DNA of 64,000 nt from Muribaculaceae bacterium (GCA_022509085.1 JAFLTW010000003.1:62001-126000), one strand, 5' to 3'; shown: positions 34,118 to 44,388, counted from the first letter of the stretch. Made by a program: numbers and translations. Notes: generated from the letters alone by a model not told the origin.

Positions 34118-35572
34118 TTACCATCTGTAGGATGCTATGCTTTTTGCCGGGATTTCTGCCAGGAAAGACCGTCCGTCGGCCTTGATGCGCACCTTGCGTT
34201 TCGTGGGGGCAGTATTCATCAGAATAGCGCCGAACCCGTCTGGGTTTTGAAATGCCACACACTGCACGTCGGGAGCGCTGCCGGGAGAAGCGATCCTTAC
34301 CGCATCGGGGGCAGCAGCGGCAGCCGCGGCGCAGATCACGTAGTAGAATGAGTTGTAGGTTAGCCGGTTGTAGCCGTCTTTATTGATATCGACAGCACCG
34401 TTGCCCGTGGAGCAACCGCCTGGACGGAAAGGTCCGCGCTCGCTGTCGAGCATGAGGTTCCACACTACGGAGCCCTGGCCCCAATTGCCCAGAACGTCGA
34501 AAATCAGTGCCTGCGCATCGGTGGTGATGGCCTCCATACCCACTCCGGGCCACGACCATGTGCCCGCCGTCCATTCTGTGAAAATCAATTCCTTGTCAGG
34601 ATTGGCGTTATGCACATTGGTCATCTCCGAGGCCTGCCCTCCATAATTGTGATAGGCTGCTCCGGCTACGTATTGCGCAGCTTCAGGGTCGGAATATATC
34701 CTGGTTGGATAGCTTTGCTGGGAGGCAAGGCCGTCGTAATTGTAGTTGTGGTCGAAGACGTAGATTTTCGTCTTTATGTCGCTTTTCTGAAATCGTGGGC
34801 CCAGAGCCGTCTTTATGAAGTCGCGTTGCTCGTCCCAGCCCATAAACATGGAGGCGGAGTTGCCGCGGTTGAGCGGCTCGTTCTGAGGTGTAACCCCATA
34901 GATTTCAATCCCCTCCTTGCCGAAGGCCTGGATCCACCGGACAAAATACTCGGCATAATCCTGATAGCATTCCTTTTTCAGGTTGCCGTCTGTCCATTTC
35001 CCGTTGGTCTTCATCCATCTGGGGGCCGTCCAGGGTGCGGATATCACCTTTACGTCGGGATTAATAGCCAGGATCTCCTTCATCACGGGGATGATGTAGG
35101 CAGTCTCCTCTGTTGTGAGGGCAAAATTCTCTATCCCCTGGCGGTCGCAGCATGTGTAGTCGCTCAGCGAGAAGTCGCTGCAGCCTATGGGTATTCGCAC
35201 GTAAGAACAGCCATAACCCTCGGAGGGTGAGAAGATTCGGGTGAGGAGCTCGGTGCGTGCGTCCTTGTTCATCTTCAGCAGATTGAAGGATGCCGACCCC
35301 GTAATGGCAAATCCAAACCCGTCGATCTTCTGCATTTTTTTCGATGGATTGAGAGTGAAGGTGCCGTCGGAGGCTTCCGAAGCATCGCTCTCAAACCCGA
35401 CGCTGAAAGAAGTGAGGCGATTGGAGCCGTTGTCGGAGGCGATATACCCGGTAATGACTGCAGGATCGTTGTCGGCCTCTATTTTAATTGTGGGCGAGGG
35501 AAACTGCGGAGTCTTCGCCCCAAGAGAAAGAGCGCATACAATAAATGTGAGGGTGAAAATTATATTTTTCAT
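34118..35572 (-). CDS. Secreted GH30 endo-beta-1,6-glucanase-like enzyme
   Basis: A signal peptide with no lipobox (residues 1-19) leads a family GH30 enzyme. The acid/base is E232 in TPQNEPLN and the nucleophile E333 in FTEWTAG. IPIGCSDFSLSDYTCCDRQGIENF near 128-150 is shared almost word for word with the paralogue at 41478, so both belong to the same subfamily, most likely GH30_3 (beta-1,6-glucan). The C-terminal beta-domain closes the 484 residues. Lacking a lipid anchor, it is periplasmic or released. It is eight bases after the carbohydrate-binding gene and in the same operon. Confidence 0.88.
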   Translation of the reverse strand: MKNIIFTLTFIVCALSLGAKTPQFPSPTIKIEADNDPAVITGYIASDNGSNRLTSFSVGFESDASEASDGTFTLNPSKKMQKIDGFGFAITGSASFNLLKMNKDARTELLTRIFSPSEGYGCSYVRIPIGCSDFSLSDYTCCDRQGIENFALTTEETAYIIPVMKEILAINPDVKVISAPWTAPRWMKTNGKWTDGNLKKECYQDYAEYFVRWIQAFGKEGIEIYGVTPQNEPLNRGNSASMFMGWDEQRDFIKTALGPRFQKSDIKTKIYVFDHNYNYDGLASQQSYPTRIYSDPEAAQYVAGAAYHNYGGQASEMTNVHNANPDKELIFTEWTAGTWSWPGVGMEAITTDAQALIFDVLGNWGQGSVVWNLMLDSERGPFRPGGCSTGNGAVDINKDGYNRLTYNSFYYVICAAAAAAAPDAVRIASPGSAPDVQCVAFQNPDGFGAILMNTAPTKRKVRIKADGRSFLAEIPAKSIASYRW

Positions 35573-35580
35573 AGCTTGGC

Positions 35581-36363
35581 TTATGGAGTTCTAACTATTT
35601 TTTCTGTTTTGGAGCCGATGCGGCGAATATAGATGCCGGGACCGGGATTGCTTACGGGGATGCCTTGGAGAGTAAAGAACTCCTCCTTCTCTTCCTGCGC
35701 CTCCGGCAGCCTGATAGCCGAGGGTGATATGTTGCCTGAAGGGTTTAAGGTAATCTTTATCGTCTTGCCCGGAGTGGCGAGGCCTGCGAATGAGAAGGCA
35801 TCGCCTCCCGGAGCCATATATCTTTCCTCGTTCTCTCCCAAAGCGTCAATATCGGCGCTTCCGAGACTCAGGTCGTCGCTCTCTGTCACCACCTTGAAGG
35901 CGCCGCTGAAGTCATGGGTGCGCAACACATAGAGATCTCCGCTTTCCATAAAACGGTAGGCCGGGAGTTTCTGCCAGTTGTTGAAGTCTCCCACAAGATA
36001 GAGAGAGATCTCAGGAAGCAGGCAAACGGTCTTGTTGCTATCGTCAAAGACAAGGGTAATGTTTCGGGCCGAGGGGTCGGCAATGGTCATGTTGAACCCG
36101 TTGCCGGATTCAGTGCATTTGTATGTCTCTCCCGCCACCAACGCTTTGCCGGCCCCATATTGGTGTTCCCAATAGGGAGTGGTAATCTTGAACTCCCCCT
36201 TGAGTTCCGACACCGTCAGGGTATAGATGTCGCCATCTTCCTGAAATTTATATGCCTGCTGATTGGGCGTCCAGCCGTTGAATTCCCCGGCCAGATAATA
36301 GTCAGGTGAGGCTGAGGCAGTGAACGCCACAAGGGTTAGCAGACTGAATATTATGATTCGCAT
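35581..36363 (-). CDS. Secreted SusE/F-like carbohydrate-binding protein with T9SS-like tail
   Basis: The start MRIIIFSLLTLVAFTASA gives a clean signal peptide; the open frame extends 57 codons upstream but without a signal. Two similar units begin YYLAGEFNGWTP and YLVGDFNNWQ, the GxFNxW motif of starch-binding-like (SusE/F, CBM26/48-like) modules. The protein ends FFTLQGIPVSNP, PGIYI, a type IX sorting-like tail. It is first in the divergent operon with GH30, so it probably holds glucan near that enzyme. A TAAATTTG box at 36385-36378 is the likely -7 element. Confidence 0.75.
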   Translation of the reverse strand: MRIIIFSLLTLVAFTASASPDYYLAGEFNGWTPNQQAYKFQEDGDIYTLTVSELKGEFKITTPYWEHQYGAGKALVAGETYKCTESGNGFNMTIADPSARNITLVFDDSNKTVCLLPEISLYLVGDFNNWQKLPAYRFMESGDLYVLRTHDFSGAFKVVTESDDLSLGSADIDALGENEERYMAPGGDAFSFAGLATPGKTIKITLNPSGNISPSAIRLPEAQEEKEEFFTLQGIPVSNPGPGIYIRRIGSKTEKIVRTP

Positions 36364-36818
36364 GTATCTTTTTTTTGCAAATTTAGTATTATTAGGGTTT
36401 AAAATTGGCATCCGGCAGCAAGCGATAAGAATGAAAGTAAATTTAAGAACATGAGCTAAAGGTTGATTTTCAGACTCATGTCCCATAATACACCCCTTAA
36501 AATCGATATTGTGAAGTAAAGCCGTAAAATTCATAAAAGACTATGGAAAAAAAATAGGAGAGGAGAAAAGTGAAAGTAACATCAATATTCCAAGCGATGA
36601 GGGAGGCTTTTTTGCCATTTACTTATAAAAAACCGGTGGCTGCCGATAAAATATTGACAAGCAGCTTTTTATAAGAATATAAAATTTACTGATGCATTTC
36701 TATCACACATCTTTTTAGTTAAAAATATATAATTTTGGGAAAATTTTTAGGTCTCAGATGACTCTCGAATCCACCCTACAAACGCATATAGCGATACTCA
36801 ACTAAATACAACAATAAC
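36364..36818. promoter_or_regulatory. Divergent intergenic region of the glucan locus
   Basis: This 455-base stretch holds a minus-strand TAAATTTG box (36385-36378) and a plus-strand TAATTTTG box (36730-36737) with a leader of about 75 bases before susC. It is AT-rich. Neither has a convincing -33 box, as expected for promoters that need an activator. No gene or RNA is seen in it. Confidence 0.55.
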
Positions 36819-39785
36819 ATGAGAACTCTGAAACTATTGCCTATGGCAATGAGTCTTCTCGCTTTTCTGGGCGGAGCCCTGACGGCTCTTGCAGCCGACA
36901 TCACGGTGCACGGAAAAGTGATGGACGAGACGAAAGAACCCCTCATTGGCGCAACGGTGCTTCTGAAGGGGAATCCTAATGTCGGGACAGCAACCGACTT
37001 TGACGGAGACTTCCAGCTTACTGTTCCCCAGGGAAGTTCCCTGATTTTCTCTTATGTTGGCTATTCATCTAAGGAGGTGAAGGCTGCTCCCGAGATGGAG
37101 GTGACGCTTCAGAGCGCCTTCAACGACCTCGACGAGGTGGTAGTGATCGGCTACGGCGCTGTAAAGAGGAAAGACCTTACCACAGCCGTATCGACAATCG
37201 GTGAGGATGATTTTGAAAACCGTCCCATCGTGTCTGCCGCACAGGCCATCCAGGGCAAGGCTCCCGGTGTGGCCGTGCAGATGCCTACGGGTGCCCCTGG
37301 CGGCAGCATGACCGTGAGAGTGAGGGGTACCACATCGTTTAACGGGTCAAACGAACCCCTCTACGTGGTAGACGGAGTTCCCGTAGACAATGTCGACTTC
37401 CTCCAGCCCAACGATATCGAGAACATGCAGATACTCAAGGATGCCTCTTCGGCCGCTATCTACGGTTCGCGTGGCGCCAACGGTGTTGTGCTCATCACCA
37501 CAAAACAGGGAAAGACCGGCAACGCCAAGGTGACACTCAACCTTCAGGGAGGCTTCACCAATGTGGCCAAGAAGATGGACGTGCTCAACGTAGCCCAGTA
37601 TAAGGCCCTTATGGACGAGATCGGCCTCGTGCATCTCCCCGACGGCCTCAAGGATGAGACCGACTGGTTTGACGCTACCTACCGCACCGGTAACACCCAG
37701 AACTACCAGATTTCCGTAGCCCAGAGCACCGACAAGATAAGCTATTACCTTTCCGGAGGTTTCCAGCGCGACAGGGGTATCCTTCAGAGCTCCTTCTTCC
37801 AGCGTTTCAACTTCCGCGCAAATGTGGAGGGCAAGATACGCAGCTGGCTCACAGCCAACGCCAATATCATTTACTCCGACTATTCCTCCAACGGCGGAGG
37901 CGCCATGGGTACGGTGGGCAACCGCGGCGGTGTGATCCTTTCCGTAATCAACACCCCGACCTACGCTCCCATCTGGAACCCCGACAACCCCAAGCAGTAC
38001 TACAACAACTTCTACGGCCTCAACATGCAGAGCCCGCTTGAAAACGAAGCGAGGCAGGCGGCCAACCGTAACCGTGAAAACCGCATCATAGCCACAGGGC
38101 AACTCCTCTTCGACATATATAAAGGACTCACATTCCAGACCAAATTCAGCCTTGACCGGCGCAACGGCTGGAACACCTCCTTCCTGGACCCCTACACCAC
38201 TACCTACGGACGCGAGCAGGGCGGTCTGGGCTACGACGGCCGCAGCTACAACACCGTGCTGACATGGGACAACATCGCCAACTACAACCTCAGCTTCGGC
38301 AAGAACACCTTCGACTTCATGGTGGGTGCGTCGTGGACCAAGTCTGACTACTCCACAAGCTGGATCAACGGACAGTATTACCGCAACGGCGACATCGAAA
38401 CCCTCAATGCCGCCAACAAGATAGACTGGACGGGTACGGGCTCGAGCGGCAGCCAATGGGGCATCATGTCAGTGCTCGGACGTATCACCTACAACTTCGA
38501 CTCACGCTATCTTGCCACATTCAACATCCGTTACGACGGCTCCTCGAAGCTTCACCCCGACCACCGCTGGAAAGCATTCCCCTCGCTCTCCGCAGCCTGG
38601 CGCATCTCGCAAGAGAAATTTATGGAAGACATATGGTGGATCAACGACCTCAAGCTGCGTGGCGGCTGGGGTATGACCGGCAACCAGGATGGTGTAGGCG
38701 ACTATGCTTACCTCCAGCGCTACAACATCAACCGCGTGGCATGGTTTGAAGACGGCAACCAGACCGCTGTGCCAACAATCTCCCAAGCCAACCTGCGCAC
38801 AAAAGACCTCACGTGGGAAACCACTACCCAGACGGGTATCGGTGTAGACTTCTCCGTGCTCGGCGGACGCATCGAACTTCAGGCCGACTGGTATTATAAG
38901 AAGACCACCAATATGCTGATGTGGGTATCTCTCCCCTCGGGTTCGGCAGCAGCCAACTCAATTCAGAGAAACGAGGGCGAGATGACCAACAAGGGTTTCG
39001 AATTCGGCATCACCTCGCGCAACTTCACCGGCGAGTTCAGCTGGACCACCAACCTCAACATGTCGTTCAATAAGAACAAACTCACCAAACTCGAGCTCCA
39101 GAAGGTATACCTCGACGCCGTGACGAGCGAGGTGGTGAATGAAGCCGTGGTGCGCAACGAACCCGGCCGCTCTCTCGGCGGTTTCTACGGTTATGTGGCA
39201 CAGGGTGTCGACCCGGAGACCGGTCTGATGATTTATGAAGACATCAACGGCGACGGCCGCATCAGCTCTTCCGACCGCACGTTTATCGGCGATCCGAATC
39301 CCGACTTCACTTTCGGTATGACCAACACATTCCAATATAAGGGATTTACCCTCAGCATCTTCCTTCAGGGCTCTTATGGCAACGACATCTTCAATGCCTC
39401 AAGGATGGAGATGGAAGGAATGTATGACGGCAAGAATCAGATCACGAAAGTTCTCGATCGCTGGCAGATACCCGGACAGATCACCGACGTGCCCAAAGCC
39501 AACTGGAACATAAAGAACTCAACCTATTTCGTAGAAAACGGCAGCTATCTGCGCATCAAGGACATTACCCTTTCCTACAATTTCTCCGGGAAGTGGATGC
39601 AGAAGCTCGGAATCTCACAGCTTCAGCCTTACGTGACCCTCAACAACATCGTGACCTTCACCAAATATTCCGGTATGGACCCCGAGGTGAACCAGTGGGG
39701 AGCAAGCGGCGCGGTGCAGGGAATCGACTGGGGCACATACCCCCACTGCAAGAGCTACGTGTTCGGTCTTAACATCGATTTTTAA
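36819..39785 (+). CDS. SusC-family TonB-dependent transporter
   Basis: The signal peptide ends near residue 26. Residues 27-110 are the carboxypeptidase-like domain (HGKVMDETKEPLIGATVLLKGN; DFDGDFQLTVP; FSYVGY). A TonB-box region (LDEVVVIGYGAVKRKDLT) follows, then the plug (IQGKAPGVAVQMPTGAPGGS; LYVVDGVPVDN; ASSAAIYGSRGANGVVLITTK) and a 22-strand type barrel to residue 988. It imports oligosaccharide across the outer membrane with SusD as lid. It is the first gene of the susC-susD-GH30-SGBP-GH3 operon. Confidence 0.94.
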   Translation: MRTLKLLPMAMSLLAFLGGALTALAADITVHGKVMDETKEPLIGATVLLKGNPNVGTATDFDGDFQLTVPQGSSLIFSYVGYSSKEVKAAPEMEVTLQSAFNDLDEVVVIGYGAVKRKDLTTAVSTIGEDDFENRPIVSAAQAIQGKAPGVAVQMPTGAPGGSMTVRVRGTTSFNGSNEPLYVVDGVPVDNVDFLQPNDIENMQILKDASSAAIYGSRGANGVVLITTKQGKTGNAKVTLNLQGGFTNVAKKMDVLNVAQYKALMDEIGLVHLPDGLKDETDWFDATYRTGNTQNYQISVAQSTDKISYYLSGGFQRDRGILQSSFFQRFNFRANVEGKIRSWLTANANIIYSDYSSNGGGAMGTVGNRGGVILSVINTPTYAPIWNPDNPKQYYNNFYGLNMQSPLENEARQAANRNRENRIIATGQLLFDIYKGLTFQTKFSLDRRNGWNTSFLDPYTTTYGREQGGLGYDGRSYNTVLTWDNIANYNLSFGKNTFDFMVGASWTKSDYSTSWINGQYYRNGDIETLNAANKIDWTGTGSSGSQWGIMSVLGRITYNFDSRYLATFNIRYDGSSKLHPDHRWKAFPSLSAAWRISQEKFMEDIWWINDLKLRGGWGMTGNQDGVGDYAYLQRYNINRVAWFEDGNQTAVPTISQANLRTKDLTWETTTQTGIGVDFSVLGGRIELQADWYYKKTTNMLMWVSLPSGSAAANSIQRNEGEMTNKGFEFGITSRNFTGEFSWTTNLNMSFNKNKLTKLELQKVYLDAVTSEVVNEAVVRNEPGRSLGGFYGYVAQGVDPETGLMIYEDINGDGRISSSDRTFIGDPNPDFTFGMTNTFQYKGFTLSIFLQGSYGNDIFNASRMEMEGMYDGKNQITKVLDRWQIPGQITDVPKANWNIKNSTYFVENGSYLRIKDITLSYNFSGKWMQKLGISQLQPYVTLNNIVTFTKYSGMDPEVNQWGASGAVQGIDWGTYPHCKSYVFGLNIDF

Positions 39786-39800
39786 AACACAGAAACCACA

Positions 39801-41333
39801 ATGAAAGCTAAATATATCATAAGCGGCATGACAGCCGTGGCGTTTCTCCTCACAGGATGCGGCCTGAACTACGAACCCGTGAGCGACTACTCCGACGTAA
39901 CCGAGGGCTCTATCGACGAGACGCAAGATGAGATTATCTATGCCAACAGAGCAAACGCCGAGAGTGCCTTGACGGCCCTCTACGAAGACTTCAAAGGCAA
40001 TCAGAACGAGCTGCAGCTCGACTGGCTGCTCATCGGCGACGTTCACTCCGACAATGCATATGCCGGCACTACAGGTTCGGAAGTGGTAGACCCCGCCACC
40101 AACGAGCTCAACGGAACGACACTCTGTGTGAACCGTGACTGGGAATACTACATGCTCCAGGCAGCAAAGTGCACCAAATTCATCGTGGGCGTGGAGTCTG
40201 TTGGCGACGGCAGCCTCTCAAAAGACGAGGTGAACACCATGCGCGCCCAGGCAGAAATCCTACGGGCCTTCATATGGTTCAGAATGGTGAGAATGTGGGG
40301 CAACATTCCCATCGTCACCACCGTTCCCGTCGACATCACTTCCGAAAACATTCAGGAGTCGTACGAAAGCTACTTCCCCAAGCAGAACACCGAGGCCGAG
40401 GCATATGAATATATCCTCAAGGATCTTAACGATGCTCTCCTGTATGCTCCCGAAGGCGGCGCCGACAAGACCGTCTTCTCCAAAGACGTGGCACGTGCGC
40501 TTCTGGCCAAGGTTTACGCCGAGAAACCCGTGCGCGACTATTCAAAGACCATTGAGTATGTAGACCAGCTTACGGCACGCGGCTACGCCCTGATGCCAAA
40601 TTATGCCGACCTCTTCGGCATCGACGGTGCAACCAAAGACGGCTTCAGCGCCACACCTCTCTACACCAACTGCAAGGAGTCGATCCTCGAGGTGCACTAC
40701 CCCGTCGGCTCAGGCAACTGGGCGTCATGGATGTACGGGCGCACCCTCGAAGACTGGGACTTCTACTTCACATGGGCAAAATGGATCACACCCTCGCGCT
40801 CACTGCTCGCCGCTTTCGACTCTGAAGGCGACATCCAGCGCAAGAACCAGACCGTGGTCTACTACTCCTGCAACTGGAGCAACTACTACCCGATGGAAAA
40901 CTATGCGTTCATGTATAAGGTAAGGTCGGGCTACAGCAACGTCTTCTTCCTGCGCTACGACGACCTCCTGCTTCTCAAGGCAGAAGCGATGCTCTATGGC
41001 GAGAGCCTCGACCTCAACGGCGCTGCGGCCATCATCGACCAGATCCGCTCACGCGCCGGAGTAGCCCCTCTCTCTGCACAGGAAAAAGGCAGCGTGGATG
41101 CCCTCCGCAAGGCCTATGTGCAGGAACGCCGCCTCGAACTCGCATGCGAGGGTGAACGCTGGTTCGACCTCGTCAGGCTCGACCTCGTGGAAGAGGCAAT
41201 GGCCGAGGCCCAGCGCACCGACCCCGGTCGACTCCCCCTCGCCGAGCCGTATACGCAGAACTCCTACCTGCTCCCGATACCGCAGAACGTGCTCGACACT
41301 AACCCCAACGTGGTGCAGAATCCGGGATACTAA
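39801..41333 (+). CDS. SusD-family outer-membrane glycan-binding lipoprotein
   Basis: The lipobox FLLTGC places Cys20. The body has TPR-like helices and the C-terminal SusD_RagB motif (LRKAYVQERRLELACEGERWFDLVRL). At 510 residues it is a typical SusD, which forms the mobile lid of the SusC barrel and binds the glycan. It starts 15 bases after susC, with translation likely coupled. A long-range stem after it (41349-41456) may stop part of the transcripts and stabilise susCD mRNA. Confidence 0.94.
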   Translation: MKAKYIISGMTAVAFLLTGCGLNYEPVSDYSDVTEGSIDETQDEIIYANRANAESALTALYEDFKGNQNELQLDWLLIGDVHSDNAYAGTTGSEVVDPATNELNGTTLCVNRDWEYYMLQAAKCTKFIVGVESVGDGSLSKDEVNTMRAQAEILRAFIWFRMVRMWGNIPIVTTVPVDITSENIQESYESYFPKQNTEAEAYEYILKDLNDALLYAPEGGADKTVFSKDVARALLAKVYAEKPVRDYSKTIEYVDQLTARGYALMPNYADLFGIDGATKDGFSATPLYTNCKESILEVHYPVGSGNWASWMYGRTLEDWDFYFTWAKWITPSRSLLAAFDSEGDIQRKNQTVVYYSCNWSNYYPMENYAFMYKVRSGYSNVFFLRYDDLLLLKAEAMLYGESLDLNGAAAIIDQIRSRAGVAPLSAQEKGSVDALRKAYVQERRLELACEGERWFDLVRLDLVEEAMAEAQRTDPGRLPLAEPYTQNSYLLPIPQNVLDTNPNVVQNPGY

Positions 41334-41348
41334 TGTGCCTCATTAATG

Positions 41349-41462
41349 CAGGAACGGGGTGTCTCACCCCATGGTTTCAAATTTGGGTATAATTTTTGAT
41401 GAGTGATTATAGTTTCATTTTGTTAGAAGTTTTTTCAAAAAATAACTCCGTTCCTGTATTTT
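41349..41462 (+). terminator. Intra-operon stem and attenuator-like terminator after susD
   Basis: CAGGAACGGGG (41349-41359) pairs with CTCCGTTCCTG (41446-41456), and TATTTTTAAT follows. A small GGGGTG/CACCCC hairpin shares the 5' side. It may lower expression of downstream genes relative to susCD. Confidence 0.5.
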
Positions 41463-41477
41463 TAATAACAAAAAGAT

Positions 41478-42998
41478 ATGTCAAAGATGAAAATAAAGAA
41501 ATCTTTCCTCCATCTCTGTGCACTGGGACTCTCTGCCTTCCTGATGGCTTCGTGTGGCAACGACGACGTAGACCAGCCGGGACCTTCCACTCCCGACACT
41601 CCCTCGGAGCCCACTGAGACCCCGACTGAAAACGATGTGTGGATGCTCACCACCACGCCCACCTTATCGTTTGACCTCCAGGAGTCAAGCCTTAGCTTCA
41701 GCACCACCGACAATATGTCGCCATCAACGCTCAAGCTTCTTCCGTCCACCACATATCAGGAAATCGACGGTTTCGGCGCAGCCATCACCGGATCGACGGC
41801 ATACAACCTTATGAAGATGTCGGCATCCGACCGCGCAGCTTTCCTTAAGAAGACCTTCTCTCCCACTGAGGGATACGGCTTCAGCTATGTGAGAGTGCCC
41901 ATAGGTTGCAGCGACTTCTCGCTCAGCGAGTATACCTGCTGCGACCGCCAGGGCATCGAAAACTTTGCCCTCACCGGCGAGGAAACCAACTACATCATAC
42001 CCGTATTGAAAGAGATCCTCGCCTACAATCCGCAGCTGAAGATAATGTCGGCTCCATGGACTGCTCCAAAATGGATGAAAGTCTCCGACCTCACTTCGCT
42101 CAAACCTTACGATTCCTGGACCGGCGGCCAGCTCAACCCCAAATACTACCAGGATTACGCCACCTACTTCGTGAAATGGATCAAAGCCTTCCAGGCTGAG
42201 GGCATCAGGATTCATGCCGTAACGCCGCAGAACGAGCCGCTCAACCGCGGCAACTCCGCATCCATGTTTATGGGATGGCAGGAACAACGCGACTTCGTGA
42301 AGTCGGCTCTGGGTCCCGCCTTCGAGGCTGAAGGCCTTCAGACCAAGATCTATGTCTTCGACCACAATTACAATTACGACGACATGGCCGACCAGAAGAG
42401 CTATCCCGTGAAGATCTACGATGATCCCGAGGCTTCCAAATATGTGGCCGGCGCCGCTTATCATAACTATGGAGGCAACATCAACGAACTTGAGACAATC
42501 CATAAGGCTTATCCCGACAAGGAGCTCCTCTTCACAGAGTCGACAGCCGGGGAATGGAACGACGGCATTAATCTCAACAGCCGTCTGCTGGCAGATATGG
42601 AAGACATAGTGCTCGGTACGGTCAACCGCTGGTGTCGCGGCTCCATCGTCTGGAACCTCATGCTCGACGCCAACCAGGGCCCCAACCGTCCCGGCGGCTG
42701 CACCAACGGATATGGTGCCGTAGACCTCGCTGCCGACTTCAAGACCATCCGCAAGAATTCCTTCTACTACATCATGGCCCATATGGCCTCTGGAGTCCAA
42801 CCCGGAGCCAAGAGAATAGGCACGGCCGGCTACACCAAGGCCGGACTCACCTACGCCGCTTTCCAGAACCCCGACAACAGCTACGCCCTCGTGGCCTGCA
42901 ACCACAACTCCGAGGAGCTTAAGTTTACGGTAGACGACGGCGCCCACCATTTCTACGTGACAGTCCCGGCCTCCTCAATCGTGACTTTCAAGTGGTAA
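41478..42998 (+). CDS. Surface lipoprotein GH30 endo-beta-1,6-glucanase-like enzyme
   Basis: The lipobox MASC gives lipidated Cys26, then a Pro/Thr/Glu-rich linker (residues 30-55). The GH30 barrel has acid/base E253 (TPQNEPLN) and nucleophile E354 (FTESTAG). It is paralogous to the enzyme at 34118, with the VPIGCSDFSLSEYTCC core kept, but is lipid-anchored where the other is not. The position after susD matches BT3312, the key endo-1,6-beta-glucanase of B. thetaiotaomicron, so cutting beta-1,6-glucan at the surface is the expected role. Substrate is inferred. Confidence 0.9.
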   Translation: MSKMKIKKSFLHLCALGLSAFLMASCGNDDVDQPGPSTPDTPSEPTETPTENDVWMLTTTPTLSFDLQESSLSFSTTDNMSPSTLKLLPSTTYQEIDGFGAAITGSTAYNLMKMSASDRAAFLKKTFSPTEGYGFSYVRVPIGCSDFSLSEYTCCDRQGIENFALTGEETNYIIPVLKEILAYNPQLKIMSAPWTAPKWMKVSDLTSLKPYDSWTGGQLNPKYYQDYATYFVKWIKAFQAEGIRIHAVTPQNEPLNRGNSASMFMGWQEQRDFVKSALGPAFEAEGLQTKIYVFDHNYNYDDMADQKSYPVKIYDDPEASKYVAGAAYHNYGGNINELETIHKAYPDKELLFTESTAGEWNDGINLNSRLLADMEDIVLGTVNRWCRGSIVWNLMLDANQGPNRPGGCTNGYGAVDLAADFKTIRKNSFYYIMAHMASGVQPGAKRIGTAGYTKAGLTYAAFQNPDNSYALVACNHNSEELKFTVDDGAHHFYVTVPASSIVTFKW

Positions 42999-43026
42999 AA
43001 CAAACCCAATAAACAACAAAGACACC

Positions 43027-44370
43027 ATGAAATTTTCAAGAATATTCCTCTTCTCGCTGGCCGCAGCCTCCATCTTTGCATCCTGCAAAAACGACGAGCC
43101 GGCCCCCGGCAACCCCGTAATGGAGGTGGCAGGCAATATCGGAAGCGCGTGCTTCGGCGACAGCCTCACCTTCATAGTGAAGGCCTCTGACTCGGAGGTG
43201 CCCCTCTCCACAATCCATGCCGAACTCTACTTCGGCGAGGAAATGGTGGCCGAAAGTGTAATCCGCACCAAGGTGAGCGGCGAAGACTACGAGTGTAAGC
43301 TCTACGTGCCTTATCTTGCCAATATCCCCGACGGTAAGGCCACTCTCAAGCTTATGCTTCAGAACATCCACTTCACCACCACCGAGCAGACCTTCGGCGT
43401 CGACATCAGCCACGCCGACTATCCCTACCTCACGCTCCGCGCCGAAGACGGCACGGAATACAGGATGACAAAGGGAAGCGAGCCCTATACCTATGAGGCC
43501 ACCGACAACTTCCCGGCCAAGATGAACGCTCAGATCATCACTCCGGTTGTCGGAGAGCACGGCAACGAGCTCGTGTTCGGCTACGACAACAGCAACATCG
43601 TGGTGGGTGGCGAAGGCATGATACCCTTCTCCAACACGGCTCCGGGCTATACCGTGAGCTTCAACATCTACACCCTGCAGGGAGCTCCCTTCCTCAACCT
43701 CACCATCAACGGCGAGAACTTCATAGCTGATGCCGACGGCACCTCGTATGTAGACCTTACGCTGGCCAAGGGCAACACCCTCGTGCCCGAAGGATTCCCC
43801 GACTGGGATGAATGGTGGGTTAGCCCCGACTTCTTCGTAAGAAACGACGACGGCACACTGACCTTCAACGCATACCGCGGCACGTTCCGCATCATCGCCT
43901 ACCCTGACGACAAGTATCTCCGCGTTGAGAAACTCGACGGCTCCAACCCCGCCACTCTCAACAGCGACGGCACCGGCGCCCTCTGGATCATCGGCGAGGG
44001 TATCGGACAGCCTTCTCTCAAGAATGAGGTGGGTTGGGTGACCGAAAACGCCATCTGCATGGCCAACACCGGCTCCAAGACCTATCAGATCACTCTCGTG
44101 GGAGGTGAGACGGTAGCCACGAAGAGCATAAACTTCAAGTTCTTCGGCGAGATGGGCTGGGGCGGCGAACTCACGGGCAACGACCTCGTCTCCGAATCCG
44201 ACCTCATAGGAGTAGGCACCGGCAAGACAGAAGACGGCGGCAACGGACACGACACAGGCAATCTCTTCCTCAAAGAGGGTGTGACCCTCGAAGAGGGCGC
44301 CACCTACGTCTTTACGGTCGACCTCAATCAAGGGGTGAACGACGCCATCCTCAAAGTAGAGAAAAAATAA
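43027..44370 (+). CDS. Surface glycan-binding lipoprotein (DUF5125/DUF5121-like)
   Basis: The lipobox IFASC places Cys20. The 447-residue body reads as an Ig-like region (25-130) and two larger beta-domains: about 130-240 (YPYLTLRAEDGTEYRMTKG) and about 245-447 (WWVSPDFFVRNDDGTLTFNA; WIIGEGIGQPS). The order and place match the surface glycan-binding protein BT3313 of the beta-1,6-glucan locus. Aromatic residues WDEWW near 260 could form the sugar-binding platform. It starts 29 bases after GH30 and is followed by a hairpin. Confidence 0.78.
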   Translation: MKFSRIFLFSLAAASIFASCKNDEPAPGNPVMEVAGNIGSACFGDSLTFIVKASDSEVPLSTIHAELYFGEEMVAESVIRTKVSGEDYECKLYVPYLANIPDGKATLKLMLQNIHFTTTEQTFGVDISHADYPYLTLRAEDGTEYRMTKGSEPYTYEATDNFPAKMNAQIITPVVGEHGNELVFGYDNSNIVVGGEGMIPFSNTAPGYTVSFNIYTLQGAPFLNLTINGENFIADADGTSYVDLTLAKGNTLVPEGFPDWDEWWVSPDFFVRNDDGTLTFNAYRGTFRIIAYPDDKYLRVEKLDGSNPATLNSDGTGALWIIGEGIGQPSLKNEVGWVTENAICMANTGSKTYQITLVGGETVATKSINFKFFGEMGWGGELTGNDLVSESDLIGVGTGKTEDGGNGHDTGNLFLKEGVTLEEGATYVFTVDLNQGVNDAILKVEKK

Positions 44371-44388
44371 TGGAAACAATCTAACTGC

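Noticed and set aside
36364..36534. An upstream extension of the carbohydrate-binding protein by 57 codons
   Set aside because: It has no signal-like features and puts the true signal peptide in the middle of the protein; the -7 box at 36385-36378 also lies inside the extension.
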